A DNA stretch of 64,000 nt, from assembly GCF_050624435.1 (NCBI RefSeq), contig NC_134546.1, positions 39,139,501 to 39,203,500 on the forward strand. Reading direction: 5' to 3'. This document shows, piece by piece, positions 11,421-21,571 of this stretch. Position numbers and translations under genes: made by a program. The notes beneath the pieces were generated by a model. The model had not been told where the DNA came from, made no database searches, and saw nothing but the letters and a program-made list of their open reading frames with translations. This DNA is from Tenrec ecaudatus (taxonomy: Eukaryota; Chordata; Mammalia; Afrosoricida; Tenrecidae). How positions within the stretch are numbered: the stretch's first letter is position 1; each line of letters starts with the position of its first letter.

Positions 11421-12554
11421 AAGATGGCTCAATAAATGGCAGATTTCTTGTCCAGCCCGACAAGAATTTGCCTAGTTTCTGAATGATTTGGGCTATCCCC
11501 TAAGTTTCTTGAAAGTAAAACACCTTTTTCCTGTGCTCTGTACTCTTAATGAATGCAATGTCATTTACCCATAGGAGAATCTGGGAAGCAAAGTTTAGAA
11601 AGCTGGCAGGTCAAGGAATATTTTGAAAAAGATCTATGCAATCAGCGCACAGCTGAGGAGAGCATTCTAGAGAAGTGGAGACTAAAAGGGTCGTAAGACC
11701 TTTTTCTAAACTTCTCCTTCCCACCTTTAAACATTTATCTGGTCAAAGACATGGGACAGAAGGCCTCATCCTGACAGTGTTGGCGCCTGCTGAAGACTCT
11801 GTGCCAATGTCCCTGGTACTGGTTCACGCCAGATGGGAGAGGTGCTTAGCTTCCCAATGTTTCCCTGTTGTGGCTTGCTGGGCTGGACAGCTGGGTGACT
11901 AATAATGATAAAATATATAATAATACTTCAAACTTAGGTATTGCCCTTTGCCAGCACTTGGATTTAATTGCAACAACTAGGTCGGAACTGGCAGCATCTC
12001 TCTCCCTGTTGGGTGCAATACTCAAGGGCCTGGACACACCAAGGGAAGTGGCCACTGCAACCTTTTCCTGCAGGGCCCGTCCTGGTGGCTCACCCAGAGC
12101 TCTCTGGATTTGAAGCTCACCATGAGAAACAAAGGGCACGTTGAAATCATACCTGGCATTGTCAAGTATACAGAGGTGTATCAAAAGAATGGTGGGCATG
12201 ACACTTGCCTTGAGTACCACTTTAAGGGGGCACCAATGAGCAACTTCTATCAGCCATCCCAGTTTCCCTTTGCCAGCTGTGAGAGATCATTCAGTAATTT
12301 CAAACTAATGCTATAGATGCTGTCTTCCAGAAACACTGCTCCAAGCAAAGTCATATTTATGAAGCAGCTACTTTCACGCAAGCAGTATGGTATCATGGAT
12401 TCCCAAGCCTGTAAGGGACCAAAGGGGTGATATCGTTCATAACTCTGATACCTGCCTTGGGGCATCACTGCCACTGCCTTCAAAGAGGGGAGAGGTCACT
12501 GAGTTTCCCACTTGAATTTGGATGCCTTTGTAGGAGTCTGTTTTAAGTGTCAGG

Positions 12555-12675
12555 CAATTCACAGGTTTATTTAACAATCACTCCCTTAGCACCTACTCTG
12601 TGCCAAGGCATAGGGTTGGGGGCCATGTGTAAGATAGGAAGCTCTGCCATCGAAGTAGCTTACAGTAGAGGTGGG
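12555..12675 (+). mobile_element. L2-like LINE fragment
   Basis: TTATTTAACAATCACTCCC, then TTAGCACCTACTCTGTGCCA, AGGCATAGGGTTGGGGG and GAAGTAGCTTACAGTAG resemble the widespread ancient block with the TTTATTGAGCACCTACTATG core. Strand and subfamily are uncertain. Confidence 0.45.
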
Positions 12676-12734
12676 GGACTTGTCTTGGGGAGCTGTTATA
12701 TAAAGAGGGGGTTTCCCAGGGTATCAGCTTCACA

Positions 12735-12826
12735 GAGCAGACTGCATCATCTTTCCCTCGTGGGTTTGAATTGCCAATTTCTTGATTAGCACTTGTTGTG
12801 CTGTAACCACTGTGCCAGCAAGCCTC
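12735..12826 (-). mobile_element. AfroSINE fragment
   Basis: GAGCAGACTGCATCATCTTT, GGGTTTGAATTGCCAA and CTGTAACCACTGTGCCAGC are the reverse complement of the tRNA-related head of the AfroSINE. The tail half is missing. Confidence 0.75.
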
Positions 12827-12837
12827 CTTTATATGAT

Positions 12838-13016
12838 GGAGGTGGCTTCCTGGTTACGTGTTAGACGGCTAACCACTAGCTGCTCCTCAGGAGAAAGACG
12901 AGACTTTCTGTTCCTGTAAAGAGTTACAGTCTCAGAAACTCACAGGGGCAGTTCTACCCTGCTTTATAGGTCACTGTGAGTCAGAATTGGCTCACTGGCA
13001 AGTGAGTTTGAGTTTT
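12838..13016 (+). mobile_element. AfroSINE
   Basis: A nearly full copy: TTCCTGGTTACGTGTTAGAC, the GGAGAAAGACGAGACTTTCT block, GTAAAGAGTTACAGTCTCAG, then ACAGGGGCAGTTCTACCCTG and an RTE-like tail GTGAGTCAGAATTGGCTCAC. Confidence 0.88.
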
Positions 13017-13204
13017 AGAAGAAGGTCCAGGTGAAGTGATAGGGACGACCTCCTTTGCCAGAACAAGAAGAGAGAGAGAGACCGGCACATTGGGGAGGTT
13101 ATTAAAGGTTTCTCTCTTTCTTGTCTTCACTGCTCCCCCTGGATTGCCTTGTTTCTTTACAGCCCAGTCAGTAACCTTTGAAGTTTTGTTCACCCTTATA
13201 CCCT

Positions 13205-13352
13205 GTGGCAGAAACTCTGTGAATTGACACAGTGGCTGCAAGGCTGGGTTCCAACATAACAATTGTGAGAACTGCTAAGGACAAGGCAGTGCTTTGTTCT
13301 GTTGCCCACAGGGTCATTAAGGTATGAATCCACTTGATGGTCCCTAACAACA
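13205..13352 (+). mobile_element. RTE LINE, 3' end fragment
   Basis: The last ~150 bases of RTE: GACACAGTGGCTGCAAGGCT, AACAATTGTGAGAACTGC, GCTTTGTTCTGTTGCCCACA and the tail GATGGTCCCTAACAACACA. Confidence 0.8.
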
Positions 13353-13369
13353 CACCTTGAACTAGAAGA

Positions 13370-13516
13370 CTGGTGTGTGGTAAGTTAAGAGTTGGGCTAC
13401 TAACCACAAGGTTAGTAGTTTGCATCTGCGGGAGAAAGAGGAGGCTGTCTGCCCCCATACTTACAAGCCCACATAGAGTGGCTATGAGTAAGAATGAACT
13501 TGATGGCAGTAAGAGG
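13370..13516 (+). mobile_element. AfroSINE, partly deleted
   Basis: GTGTGTGGTAAGTTAAGAGT, CTAACCACAAGGTTAGTAG, GGGAGAAAGAGGAGGCTGTC, and the tail GGCTATGAGTAAGAATGAAC. A middle part near the second arm is shortened. Confidence 0.8.
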
Positions 13517-13529
13517 ATACTTGGAAGGA

Positions 13530-13893
13530 GCCCTGGCGGCACTGTGGTTAAGCTGCTAACTGGCTTGATCAGATCAGCAGTTCGAATCTACACGCTGCTG
13601 TGAAAGTCACTTTGTGGGAAACGTAAGATGTGAGTCTGCTTCTGTAAAGATGAACCCATTGCCACTGAGCTGATTCCCACTTACAGGGGCTCTGCAGGAC
13701 GGATAGAACCACACCATTTCCAAAGCTCCTGGAAGCAGACTGCTAGGTCTTTCTTTGGAGCAGCTTGTCGGTTTGAACTGCTGACCTCACAGTCAACCAC
13801 AGTGCTACCTGGGTTCCTTTCAGTAAAGATGACAGCCTTGGAAACCCTAAGGAGCAGTTGGGACTGTGTCCTACAGGTAGGGTCACAGTGACT
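13530..13893 (+). mobile_element. AfroSINE split by a second, antisense AfroSINE
   Basis: The outer copy begins GGAGCCCTGGCGGCACTGTG and reaches CTTCTGTAAAGATGA at 13,653. It resumes at 13,823 with GTAAAGATGACAGCCTTGG and ends near 13,893. The insert between (13,654-13,822) is a separate minus-strand SINE. GTAAAGATGA occurs at both junctions as its target duplication. Confidence 0.88.
13654..13822 (-). mobile_element. AfroSINE inserted into an older AfroSINE
   Basis: Reading on the plus strand: ACCCATTGCCACTGAGCTGA, then GGTTTGAACTGCTGACC and AACCACAGTGCTACCTGGG. This is a complete SINE in reverse. The flanks are the 10-bp repeat GTAAAGATGA (13,644-13,653 and 13,823-13,832), so it is the younger of the two. 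Confidence 0.88.
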
Positions 13894-13899
13894 ACAGCA

Positions 13900-14880
13900 A
13901 TCAGTTGCTTTGTTTTTTATTGAGCGTCTGTGATTTCTGAATTGGATCTGTCCTGAGGTTCAAGGGTGATGTCATGTTCAACAAGCACTTACATAAGCAG
14001 ATATGGCTCTCATTAAATGTGCACTCAGCAGTTAAAGCTAATGGGGGAGCTCACCTAGTGTGCAGAACCACAATGCGCTTATTGAGAAAAAGGCTGAGGG
14101 TCAGACTCTGGGAAACCTCAAATGGAAGGGTCAACAAAAAGCAGATTGGGAAAAGTTTCCTCAAGAGTTTAGTGTCAGGGGAGCCCGGTGGGGGTTGGGG
14201 TGGGGAGAAAACGCTTCAAGGACATCATGCTCAGAATCTACTGCAGCTCTACTGCAGCAGAGACCAAGTTAAGGGGATAAAACGTGACACTTGGTCATAG
14301 ATAGGGTGGTCACTGGTAGCTTGCTTAAAGAGGGGCACATTTAGCAGGCAATTGGGGGAAGGGGACGGGCTATAGATGACAAATTGAAGTAAGGCTGAGA
14401 CAGGATCTCAGACAGGTTGTTTGTTTTCTCCTTGGGGGGTACCTTTAGATGCATTCAAACACTAAGAAGTCAAACAGGAAGCTGGTAAATTTGTGAATGA
14501 CAAAAGGTTTCTAAAAGGCCAGTCGGGCAGGCGTCACGATCCCGCAGTTCGGGTTCTGTCCTCCTTCAGCCATTTCTAGGAGGGCTCGTCCGTATAAAGT
14601 GCAGGCAAAAAGAGGGACGCAGAACCCTCCTCTAGCCGAATGGTATTTTGATGACAGCTGGGAGCGGGCCCGGGAATGCAGGATTGAAATGAGGGGCTGC
14701 CCTGGGCTCTTGGAATTTGGTAACGGGGTGGCTTCAAGCTAAGGGAAACTCATTCACATTTTCCTACCCTGCACGCCCGCCCTCCATTCAGCATCTCTCT
14801 CTCCTTTTCCATGACAGGAGTTGAAACAAGGACAAAGCTTTCACTCTTCTCCCACCTCACGCTGACCTCCCACCCGCAAG
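13900..14880. other. Approach to the CpG island, no clear feature
   Basis: Base composition rises from AT-rich to GC-rich. There is no recognised repeat and no frame with coding character. A 108-codon frame at 13,974-14,300 looks like chance. CpG density climbs after about 14,520. Confidence 0.5.
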
Positions 14881-14903
14881 CCCACCGAGGGCCCTTCCCG
14901 GGC

Positions 14904-14911
14904 CACGTGAC
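14904..14911. promoter_or_regulatory. CACGTGAC E-box
   Basis: CACGTGAC in GGCCACGTGACC, a site type bound by USF and by the MiT/TFE proteins (the CLEAR motif). A second copy lies at 14,993-15,000, 89 bases away. Confidence 0.6.
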
Positions 14912-14992
14912 CGCCCCCAGTCCTCGTGACTCGCCGCCGTTGAACCCTCCCCTCGGCCCCACCGACCGCTTTCCCCTCCGCCTCCCAAGCCC

Positions 14993-15000
14993 ACGTGACC
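14993..15000. promoter_or_regulatory. CACGTGAC E-box, second copy
   Basis: CACGTGAC again in the same orientation (CCCACGTGACCGC), making a pair at the left edge of the CpG island. Confidence 0.6.
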
Positions 15001-15188
15001 GCTTCTCTCTCACCTGACTGGCTCCTCCCTTTCCCCCTCAGCCGGACCCGGCCGCCGTCGCCGCTGCCCGGCTCCAAAATGGCAGCCGCGCACCGCGCGC
15101 ACCCGGGCGGCTGGACCTCCCTGACTCCCGGGCCGGCCCCCTCTCGCTCCCCGCTCCCCTCCTTCGGCCTTCACCGACACGCCTCCGG

Positions 15189-15235
15189 ATTGGCCACTCG
15201 GAATCCCGCCCCCCCAGAGCGCCTCCTGCTATTGG
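15189..15235 (-). promoter_or_regulatory. Paired reverse CCAAT boxes
   Basis: ATTGG at 15,189-15,193 (GGATTGGCC) and at 15,231-15,235 (CTATTGGTCA), both CCAAT on the minus strand. Starts 42 bases apart, about four helical turns, suit cooperative NF-Y binding. A plus-strand start some 50-100 bases to the right would be usual. Confidence 0.5.
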
Positions 15236-15299
15236 TCACGGTAGGCTGCCCTTCAGAGAGGCGTGGCCCCGCCCGCCCCCCGCCCCGGGAGGTATTTTC

Positions 15300-15579
15300 C
15301 ATTCCGGTGGGGGTTGGGGGGAGGGGGGGAGGGGAAAAGGGTGAAGAGGGGGAGGCGGTCGGGGAAGGGGGTGGGGGCCTGGCGGGGGCATCCGGCGGAG
15401 CTGGGGTCCCCGCGCTCCGTGTGGAGGAAGCGAGGCTGCTCGCTCGGGCAGTCGGAGGGACCGGACGGGGCCGGCGGGGCGGGCAGGCGGACTTGCCCTC
15501 CCGGTGGCTGCGCCGTCCGGGCCCGTCAAGCCTGGCCGCAGGTGCCCCCTGCATGAGGCCGCTCCGCGCCCCCCGACCG
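15300..15579 (+). other. Putative first exon of a plus-strand gene
   Basis: The exon end is set by a consensus splice donor: CCGACCG, then GTGAGT at 15,580-15,585. The start is not defined; I take the region downstream of the CCAAT pair. An ATG at 15,553 opens nine codons (MRPLRAPRP) before the donor, so the exon could be fully 5' UTR or carry the first codons. No downstream exon could be recognised in the remaining 48 kb, which implies a long first intron. A second donor (GG then GTAAGT at 15,978) could end an alternative first exon. I cannot name the gene. Confidence 0.45.
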
Positions 15580-15977
15580 GTGAGTGTCCCTCAAGCTCGC
15601 GCCCGCGTCCGCGCCTCGGGCGCTGCCGCCGTTAGCGGCCGCCGCCCCGTCCCTCGGGTGCCCACGCCCGGCGCCCCAACACCCCGGGCGGAGGCAGCAC
15701 CGGCCCTCGGGCCGGGATGGGCCGGCCAAGCGGAGGACGGCGGGCGAGGGACGGCCAGCCCGGGCCGCGAGCCCCGTGCGCCCCGCGCCGCGTGTCCTTG
15801 CGCTTGGCTCCCCGTGTGCTTCCTGTCGAATCGCTCTTCTGCTCGGAGGCACCTGAGGGGAGAGGTCGCCCCAGGCTAGTAGGAGGGCGTTGGTGATCGG
15901 GGTCGTGGTGGGTCGGTGGGAAGCCCTCGGAGCCCTCGCGGGGGCAGCTAGGGCAGCAGCAGGGAAGGGGACCCCGG

Positions 15978-15983
15978 GTAAGT
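15978..15983 (+). other. Second candidate splice donor
   Basis: GTAAGT follows ACCCCGG, an excellent donor within the CpG island 398 bases past the first. It could mark an alternative first exon or a retained extension. Confidence 0.35.
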
Positions 15984-16099
15984 TTCTTGGGACTCGGTCT
16001 GGGGGTCCTCAAGGTCGAGGAGAAGAGGTCTGGGATGTGAGGGAGGTGACTGGAGCCCCAGGTGGATGTCACCTGCAGTGAAGGAGGGTGCGGGGCCAG

Positions 16100-17840
16100 G
16101 GGCAGGGGCGACCCTTTTGCAACTCTTTGGGCTCCGACGAGTCCTTGGGACTCCGGTTTGGACATTGGAGTAGCTCCAGCGAAATGACTTCCTGGAGAGG
16201 GAATTGGGTTTAACGAAGGATGCTAAGAAGCAGTTAACGAACACAGCATCTTGAATTGCTTCCGAACTTTAAAAAAGACTAGGGGGTTCCGAGTCGCTAG
16301 GTGGTTTTAGACATTACAAAAAAATTAAAAAAAAAAATTCCATCAGAGAAGAGACTCGCTGCTTGACGCTTTCAGCGAACCTTAAGGAAATCTATGTGTG
16401 TGTTTCGGAGTCGTCTACCAGTGATTTCGTCTTGCTGGAAATTCGCGTCGCTGTACCTTGAAATTCTTATCGCAATCTCTCCGTCCGTAGCGGTGGTTTA
16501 CCACTCCTCATTTTAACAATGTAGATCTGGCTGGGCTGTTCCGTTTTCCTCCTAGAAGATTAATAATCTTCAACATGGTTTACCTCTCTCGCCTCTAATT
16601 GTTTCTTTACAAGGTCATGTGAAAATTCAAATTCGGTAGAAGTTTCCAAATATTTCTAAACTTCAAATATTGAACCGGAAAGGAGATGTCCAGTCAGCTA
16701 GCAGCTCTAGCAAGTAATACTAATAAAAATCTGCTTGAATGATCTAAAGTTTGGGAACCTTAATGTCCAAAGCTTAATTTTAATACTCTTGCATTTACAT
16801 AATACTCTACTGAGAATGTGCCTGGTAGGAAATGCCCACCAGGGTTACCGGCTGTCCACGGAGATTCTTCATTTCACTCAGAAGAGGGATCTTAAGAACT
16901 GTACAGCTAGATCTTTATTCCTTTTAATACTTTCGAAGTGCAGGATGCTATCTTATCAATTCTTTACATTTGGAGAATACTTTCTCCATAACTTACAAAA
17001 TGAAAGCTTGCTTTATTTAGGAACATTTTAGAGAGAACATGTATCTTACTTTTCCTTTTAGTTCATCATTCAGAGAACATTTCTGCAAAAAGGTGTTAGT
17101 ATTAATATCAGTTGGTATCTTTAATTCCTTGAATAACAAATGTATGTGGTTATTTTTTTCTCCCTATTGTCCTTGAATTTTGCCATTTGTCCTTAGAGAA
17201 AAGGTCTGGCTCATCCCCTGGCAATCTAAAATATTGAAAGGGAACACCTTACATCATAATAGCTCCTGCATTATTCACCTTGAGAACCCGTGTCAGGAAG
17301 GGACCCCCTCTACTCCCCCCCCCCCATTCACCTTTGTTTAGCTTTGGACTTTTTTTTCTCCTATTGCAGAACTAAGGAAATACACAATGGCTGCAAAATC
17401 ATGGCAACAGGGAAACAGAATGGAAAAGCTAGGAAAAAGATACACGCCTATGAGTCACATTTCTTTTCCAGCTGAAAGAGTAGAACAGGACATGATTCTT
17501 TTTCATATCGGGAAACCAAGGCCCAGAACAGTTGACTAAATTGCTAGTTAATGGTGGCAGACCTAGGCTTGATATGCAGGCCTTTGGACTTGATCACATT
17601 CATGTTGTGTTTGTTTTAAGGCCTTCTGGTGGCAACTAGACATGGGTTTTGTATTATTAGTAATACTGTTTCCCTCTAAGGATGGGGATGTTTGAACCGA
17701 ATGACTATTTTTGTATATGAAATGATGCAAAATTGAGTGAATTTTTTGGAAGGGTTTCAAACGTGCAGCCTGTTGAAAACCTGTTGCCTGCCACACAGCT
17801 GACCGGCCCCAGAAGGTCTGCAAGGTTGCACATCTTTTAA
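16100..17840. other. Start of probable first intron, no named repeat
   Basis: GC content falls quickly after 16,250. Frames are short and look random. A MIR-like segment may lie near 17,510-17,590. Nothing else is recognised. Confidence 0.5.
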
Positions 17841-17847
17841 AAAGCAG

Positions 17848-17925
17848 ACTGCCTCTTCTGTGTCCCTTGGAGTGGCTGCTAGGTGTGAGTTGCCAACTTC
17901 TCGGTTAGTGCTCCTTATTGTAAAG
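17848..17925 (-). mobile_element. AfroSINE fragment
   Basis: AGACTGCCTCTTCTGTGTCC, GGAGTGGCTGCTAGGTGTGA and CTCGGTTAGTGCTCC match the reverse-complemented head of the SINE; the 3' half is absent. Confidence 0.65.
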
Positions 17926-18289
17926 GACTGGAAGATACTTCTTTCTCACTCGATTGAAGAGAAAGGGTCATCGAGATGACAATACAGTGAAAACTCTTGC
18001 ATACTTTTTAGTGCTAAATGGTAACTGCATAAGAGCTTTCACAATTAAAACTCATTTTCAAAGATTTTATGAAAATTAATATTTTTAGTCAATGTGAGCA
18101 TTTTATTATATAGGTAAAATGGATTTTTGTTCCTTTAAAGAGTAGAATTATGTGATAATTAAGAAAGTAATTTCTATCATAGTTGTAATAAAAAAGACTG
18201 GTTTTGTGTCCCAGCCACTTAAAGAACTGACCTTGGTTTCTTTTCATAAAAGTACCAGCGCATAGGGTGGTGGTGGTGGTTAGTTGCAG

Positions 18290-18420
18290 GCTTTTTTGGA
18301 CTCGGTTCCACCCCATGTGCACAGAAGAGCATTTCGGCTCCCTAGGGGTTTCGAGGCTGTAGCCATTTAGAGGCGATCACCAGGCTTGTTTTCTGAGGCG
18401 CCTCTGGGTGGGCTCAAGCC
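18290..18420 (-). mobile_element. AfroSINE, diverged
   Basis: CTAGGGGTTTCGAGGCTGTA, then GAGGCGCCTCTGGGTGGGCT and CAAGCCAACCACC are reverse SINE blocks of a subtype with the GGCGCCTCTGGGTGG motif. Confidence 0.65.
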
Positions 18421-18449
18421 AACCACCTTTCAGCTTCTTAGGGTCTTCC

Positions 18450-18662
18450 CTCCTAGGGAAGTAGTGAGGATTAGACACATGGTGTAATGGGCTACAAACC
18501 ACAAAATCAGCAGTTAGAAACCACCAGCCGCTCTGACAGAGACAAATGAGGCTTTCTACAGCAGTGAAGATCTGCAGCCTTGGAAACCCACGGGGCAATT
18601 CTGCTTTGTCTTACAGGGTTGCGGTGAGTCAGAGGCAACTAATGACAGTGAGTTGAGCACAC
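18450..18662 (+). mobile_element. AfroSINE
   Basis: CACATGGTGTAATGGGCTAC, AATCAGCAGTTAGAAACCAC, GCCTTGGAAACCCACGGGGC and the tail GGTTGCGGTGAGTCAGAGGC give a nearly complete plus-strand copy. Confidence 0.85.
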
Positions 18663-18825
18663 AGTAAGGATAAAAAAAATATTTGACATGACTTTTATGG
18701 TTCATTAAAGTATATACAGACACTTGTATGTCCACTCGTTTCCATGCTGTTGACTCCAAAGCATCTCTTTTAGGCAACAAAAAGTTCCTAGATAAAGATG
18801 ATCAGATAATAGTCTGCCTAAAAAC

Positions 18826-18982
18826 CAAGCCAATCTCAGTGCCATTGGGTCAGTGACTCATAGCGGCACCCTGTGGGTTTCGGAGACTGCAGCTGTTTCC
18901 AGAGTGAAAGTCTTTCTCCCCCGAGTTCACAGCCCGATCACTGCCCAATGCATAACCACTTCCCGATCCTTTTGGTCTGCCC
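18826..18982 (-). mobile_element. AfroSINE
   Basis: GTGCCATTGGGTCAGTGACT, CCTGTGGGTTTCGGAGACTG, and the head end CCCAATGCATAACCACTTCC are the reverse complement of a full SINE. Confidence 0.8.
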
Positions 18983-19172
18983 AACGGGACAGTTAATACA
19001 AAAGATGCCCTCGTGATTTTTCTACTCCTCCTCTGCTTGCATTGAACCTTCGATTAGATCTGCCCTCAAGGAAGAGAAGTTGTGTCTGTTTTTCTGGGTG
19101 TCATTGGGAGACCCTGGTTGCAGAATCACTGTTAGAATAAAAATACTACTGATTAGGTATCCTGGTGAAGTG

Positions 19173-19378
19173 TAGTAGGTCCTCAAACTTTTTAAACATG
19201 GGGCCAGTTCACGGTCCCTCAGACCCGTTGGAGTGCCGGACTGTAGTTTAAAAAAAGTATGAACAAATTCCTATGCACACTGCACGTATCTTATTTTGAA
19301 GTAAAAAAAACAAACGGGGCAAAAACACCCGGCGGGCGGGATAAATGTCCTCTGCGGGCCACAGTTTGAGGACGCCTG
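19173..19378. mobile_element. Non-autonomous hAT element, OposCharlie-like
   Basis: The ends GGTCCTCAAACTTTTTAAAC and GGGCCACAGTTTGAGGACG are inverted. The interior has GGGCCAGTTCACGGTCCCTC, GGAGTGCCGGACTGTAG and CGGCGGGCGGGATAAATG. This matches a hAT family whose ends read CAGGGGTCCTCAAAC. I found no clear 8-bp target duplication, so the copy may be older or its ends worn. Confidence 0.7.
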
Positions 19379-19444
19379 ATCTAGAGACTGACTGGCCCAA
19401 GTTCAGGTGAAAAAATCAGGAATTTACAAGGCTTATTAACTGTT

Positions 19445-19632
19445 TAAGTGCTCAGTTGGTTCTGTGGTGCTAACCAAAAGGTTAACCCAAATCTACCAGG
19501 TGCTCTAGGGGAGAGAGGTCTATCATCTGATTCCATAAAGATTCACAACCGTTGAAACCCCATGGGGCAGTTCTCTGTGTTTTAGGGTTCTATGACTTGA
19601 GATGGACTCCACAGCACTGGGTTTGGTCTTTG
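19445..19632 (+). mobile_element. AfroSINE
   Basis: GTGCTAACCAAAAGGTTAAC, CCATAAAGATTCACAACCG, GAAACCCCATGGGGCAGTTC, and tail GAGATGGACTCCACAGCACT. Confidence 0.82.
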
Positions 19633-20599
19633 TAAATGTTATTGTGACTCTAACCTGTTCTTGATAATAGAATAAGGAAATCACTAACCTTTTGTTTTCT
19701 ATTACTTGAATATTTTGATGTCTTTATGAGTTGGAATTGACAGTAGTGAGTTTGATTTTTTTTGGGGGGGGGTTAGTTTATTCATTACTCTGTTAGGGTT
19801 TACCAAATGGTCGAATTTGCAGTTCTAATTTCTTTTTTAATATATAGTTCTCACTAATTTGCTGTAACTCAGGTCCTGCTGGTGTCATGAGCAGGTGGTT
19901 TTACTAAGTGTTTTTGATGGTGACAGTAGGAGTCTTTCAATATCTCAGGGCCCTGCCCTTGTTAATCATGTAGCTATCACCCAAGGAGTGGATTCTTCCA
20001 CTTGGTAGTCTTTGCTTGTGCTCCTCATGTGTTTCTATTGCTTATAGCAACTCTCCTCATTTGTATTTATTAACCTTAATTCTCATGCATCTTTATGGTC
20101 CTTTCTGGCACCGGTACTTTCTGCCATGTAACTTCTTTTTTTTTTTTTAGCCATGTAACTTCTTACCTGCCATATTTACTATATCCTATTCTGATTTTGT
20201 CTTAGGCTACCTTTGATGAGGACTTGCTTTGTTTATAGCTGTTAATATTTTTAAAGCATTATTTAAAAAAATATACTGTGTTTTAATTGCTCTTATTTCT
20301 AGTGTTTCATTGAAGAGAGCCTATTGAAGAGAGCCAGAGGTGTGGGAGTTCATATCAGGAACAATTGACAACTTAAAAGCATCTTTATTATGTCAGCAGT
20401 TAATTCTTACTATTCTGTTTTATATTGCTGGCAGACATTCTATTGGTGGTACATTACATGAGAAATACATGATCAATTCTTTATTACAGAGTGGTGGTGG
20501 TGGGACTAAGAGAGTTAGGTAGACATAAGAAATTCCCAGGTCATATTTTTCTTTCGCTAATAATAGCCTTAGAAAACGAAAAATATCCCCTGAACTTTA

Positions 20600-20890
20600 A
20601 ATATATGTGTGTGACTAGAAAACCCAACAAAACAAAAAGCAACAATGCAACATTCTGTGGTTATGAGTGCAGTTCAGCGATGTTGTCTTTATCATGTACA
20701 ACCATCACCGTGATCTAGTTCCAGAGTTCTCCGTTCTTCTTGCCCTCCCTCCTTCCTGGTCTTGGTAACCAATTGTCATTTAGATATGTAGAATTAAAAT
20801 AGTTCTTTTGTGTCTGATCTTTTTCACTTAGCATGGTGCTTTCAAGGTAATACAGAATTTTAATGTTTGAAAAGTAACCAACTCTTAAAC
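20600..20890 (-). mobile_element. L1M 3' end fragment, antisense
   Basis: CATGTACAACCATCACCG, CTAGTTCCAGAGTTCTCCG, CTTGGTAACCAATTGTCATT and TTTTCACTTAGCATGGTGCT are the antisense of an old L1 3' region. Confidence 0.6.
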
Positions 20891-20999
20891 TTCTTTTGAT
20901 TCTAGGAATTTTGTAGAACCTATACATGCAGACTTAGATTGTTTAAATATTTAGCTAAATATGGATTCAGAAGACTTCAGAAATAGCTTTTATATTAAA

Positions 21000-21245
21000 A
21001 GACAATAAACACGTTTCACATGCTTTGGACATGCCATCAGAAGAGACCAGTCCTTGGAGGAGAAGAACATCCTGCTTGGTGAAATAAAGGGTCAGCGAAA
21101 AAGAGGAGGACCCTTGATGAGATGGATGGACACAGTGGCTATAACAGTGAGGTAAAACAGGACAATTGTGAGAATGGCCCAGGACCAGGCAGTGTTCTCT
21201 CCTCTTGTATGTAGGATCACTTTGACCTGATGGCACTTAGCCACC
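21000..21245 (+). mobile_element. RTE LINE, 3' end fragment
   Basis: CATGCTTTGGACATGCCATC, AGACCAGTCCTTGGAGGAGA, GTCAGCGAAAAGAGGAGG (with small changes) and tail CTTTGACCTGATGGCACTTA. Confidence 0.85.
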
Positions 21246-21571
21246 ACTGCTTTATTATTGGTCTGAAGTGTGGTTGTTTCCCTTTGTGTATTCAAACACA
21301 CTCTGGCATCATGGCTGCCATTTGTGGGTACCTGGACTACCTAAGCCTAAGTTATGGGAGCAATGTTCTTGGCTTCAATGTTGACATTAGATAATGACAA
21401 AGAGAAACTGAATGATTTGCTTTGCCCAACTCAATGAATTCTTCCACCTGTGTTCCCCAGCTATCTGACTTTTAAGGGCCTCTGAATTTGCTTAGAGCAG
21501 AAGTAATCTTGAAGGATAATTTGGCTAGATTGTTGACTCATGTTAGTGTGGGCTAAGTTTACCTCAGGTTA

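Larger units (their letters stand above)
14880..16100. promoter_or_regulatory. CpG island promoter, possibly bidirectional
   Basis: The only strongly GC- and CpG-rich stretch of the window. It holds two CACGTGAC boxes, a run of GGGCGG/CCCGCC (Sp1-type) sites, AAAATGGCAGCC (YY1-like, 15,076-15,087) and two reverse CCAAT boxes 42 bases apart, with no TATA box. These marks are typical of a broadly expressed gene with dispersed starts. The sense-strand YY1-like site and two good splice donors support transcription to the right. Transcription to the left towards the candidate exon at 391-815 is possible but unproven. Long GC-rich frames on both strands here are a by-product of composition. Confidence 0.88.

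Noticed and set aside
14995..15879. 294-codon plus-strand frame through the CpG island, and several 97-177-codon frames on both strands
   Set aside because: Open frames are expected by chance in sequence this GC-rich. The translation is low-complexity P/R/G/A, and the frame runs through a consensus splice donor at 15,580.
19165..19386. An 8-bp target duplication for the OposCharlie-like element
   Set aside because: The flanking eight bases do not match convincingly at any plausible left boundary.
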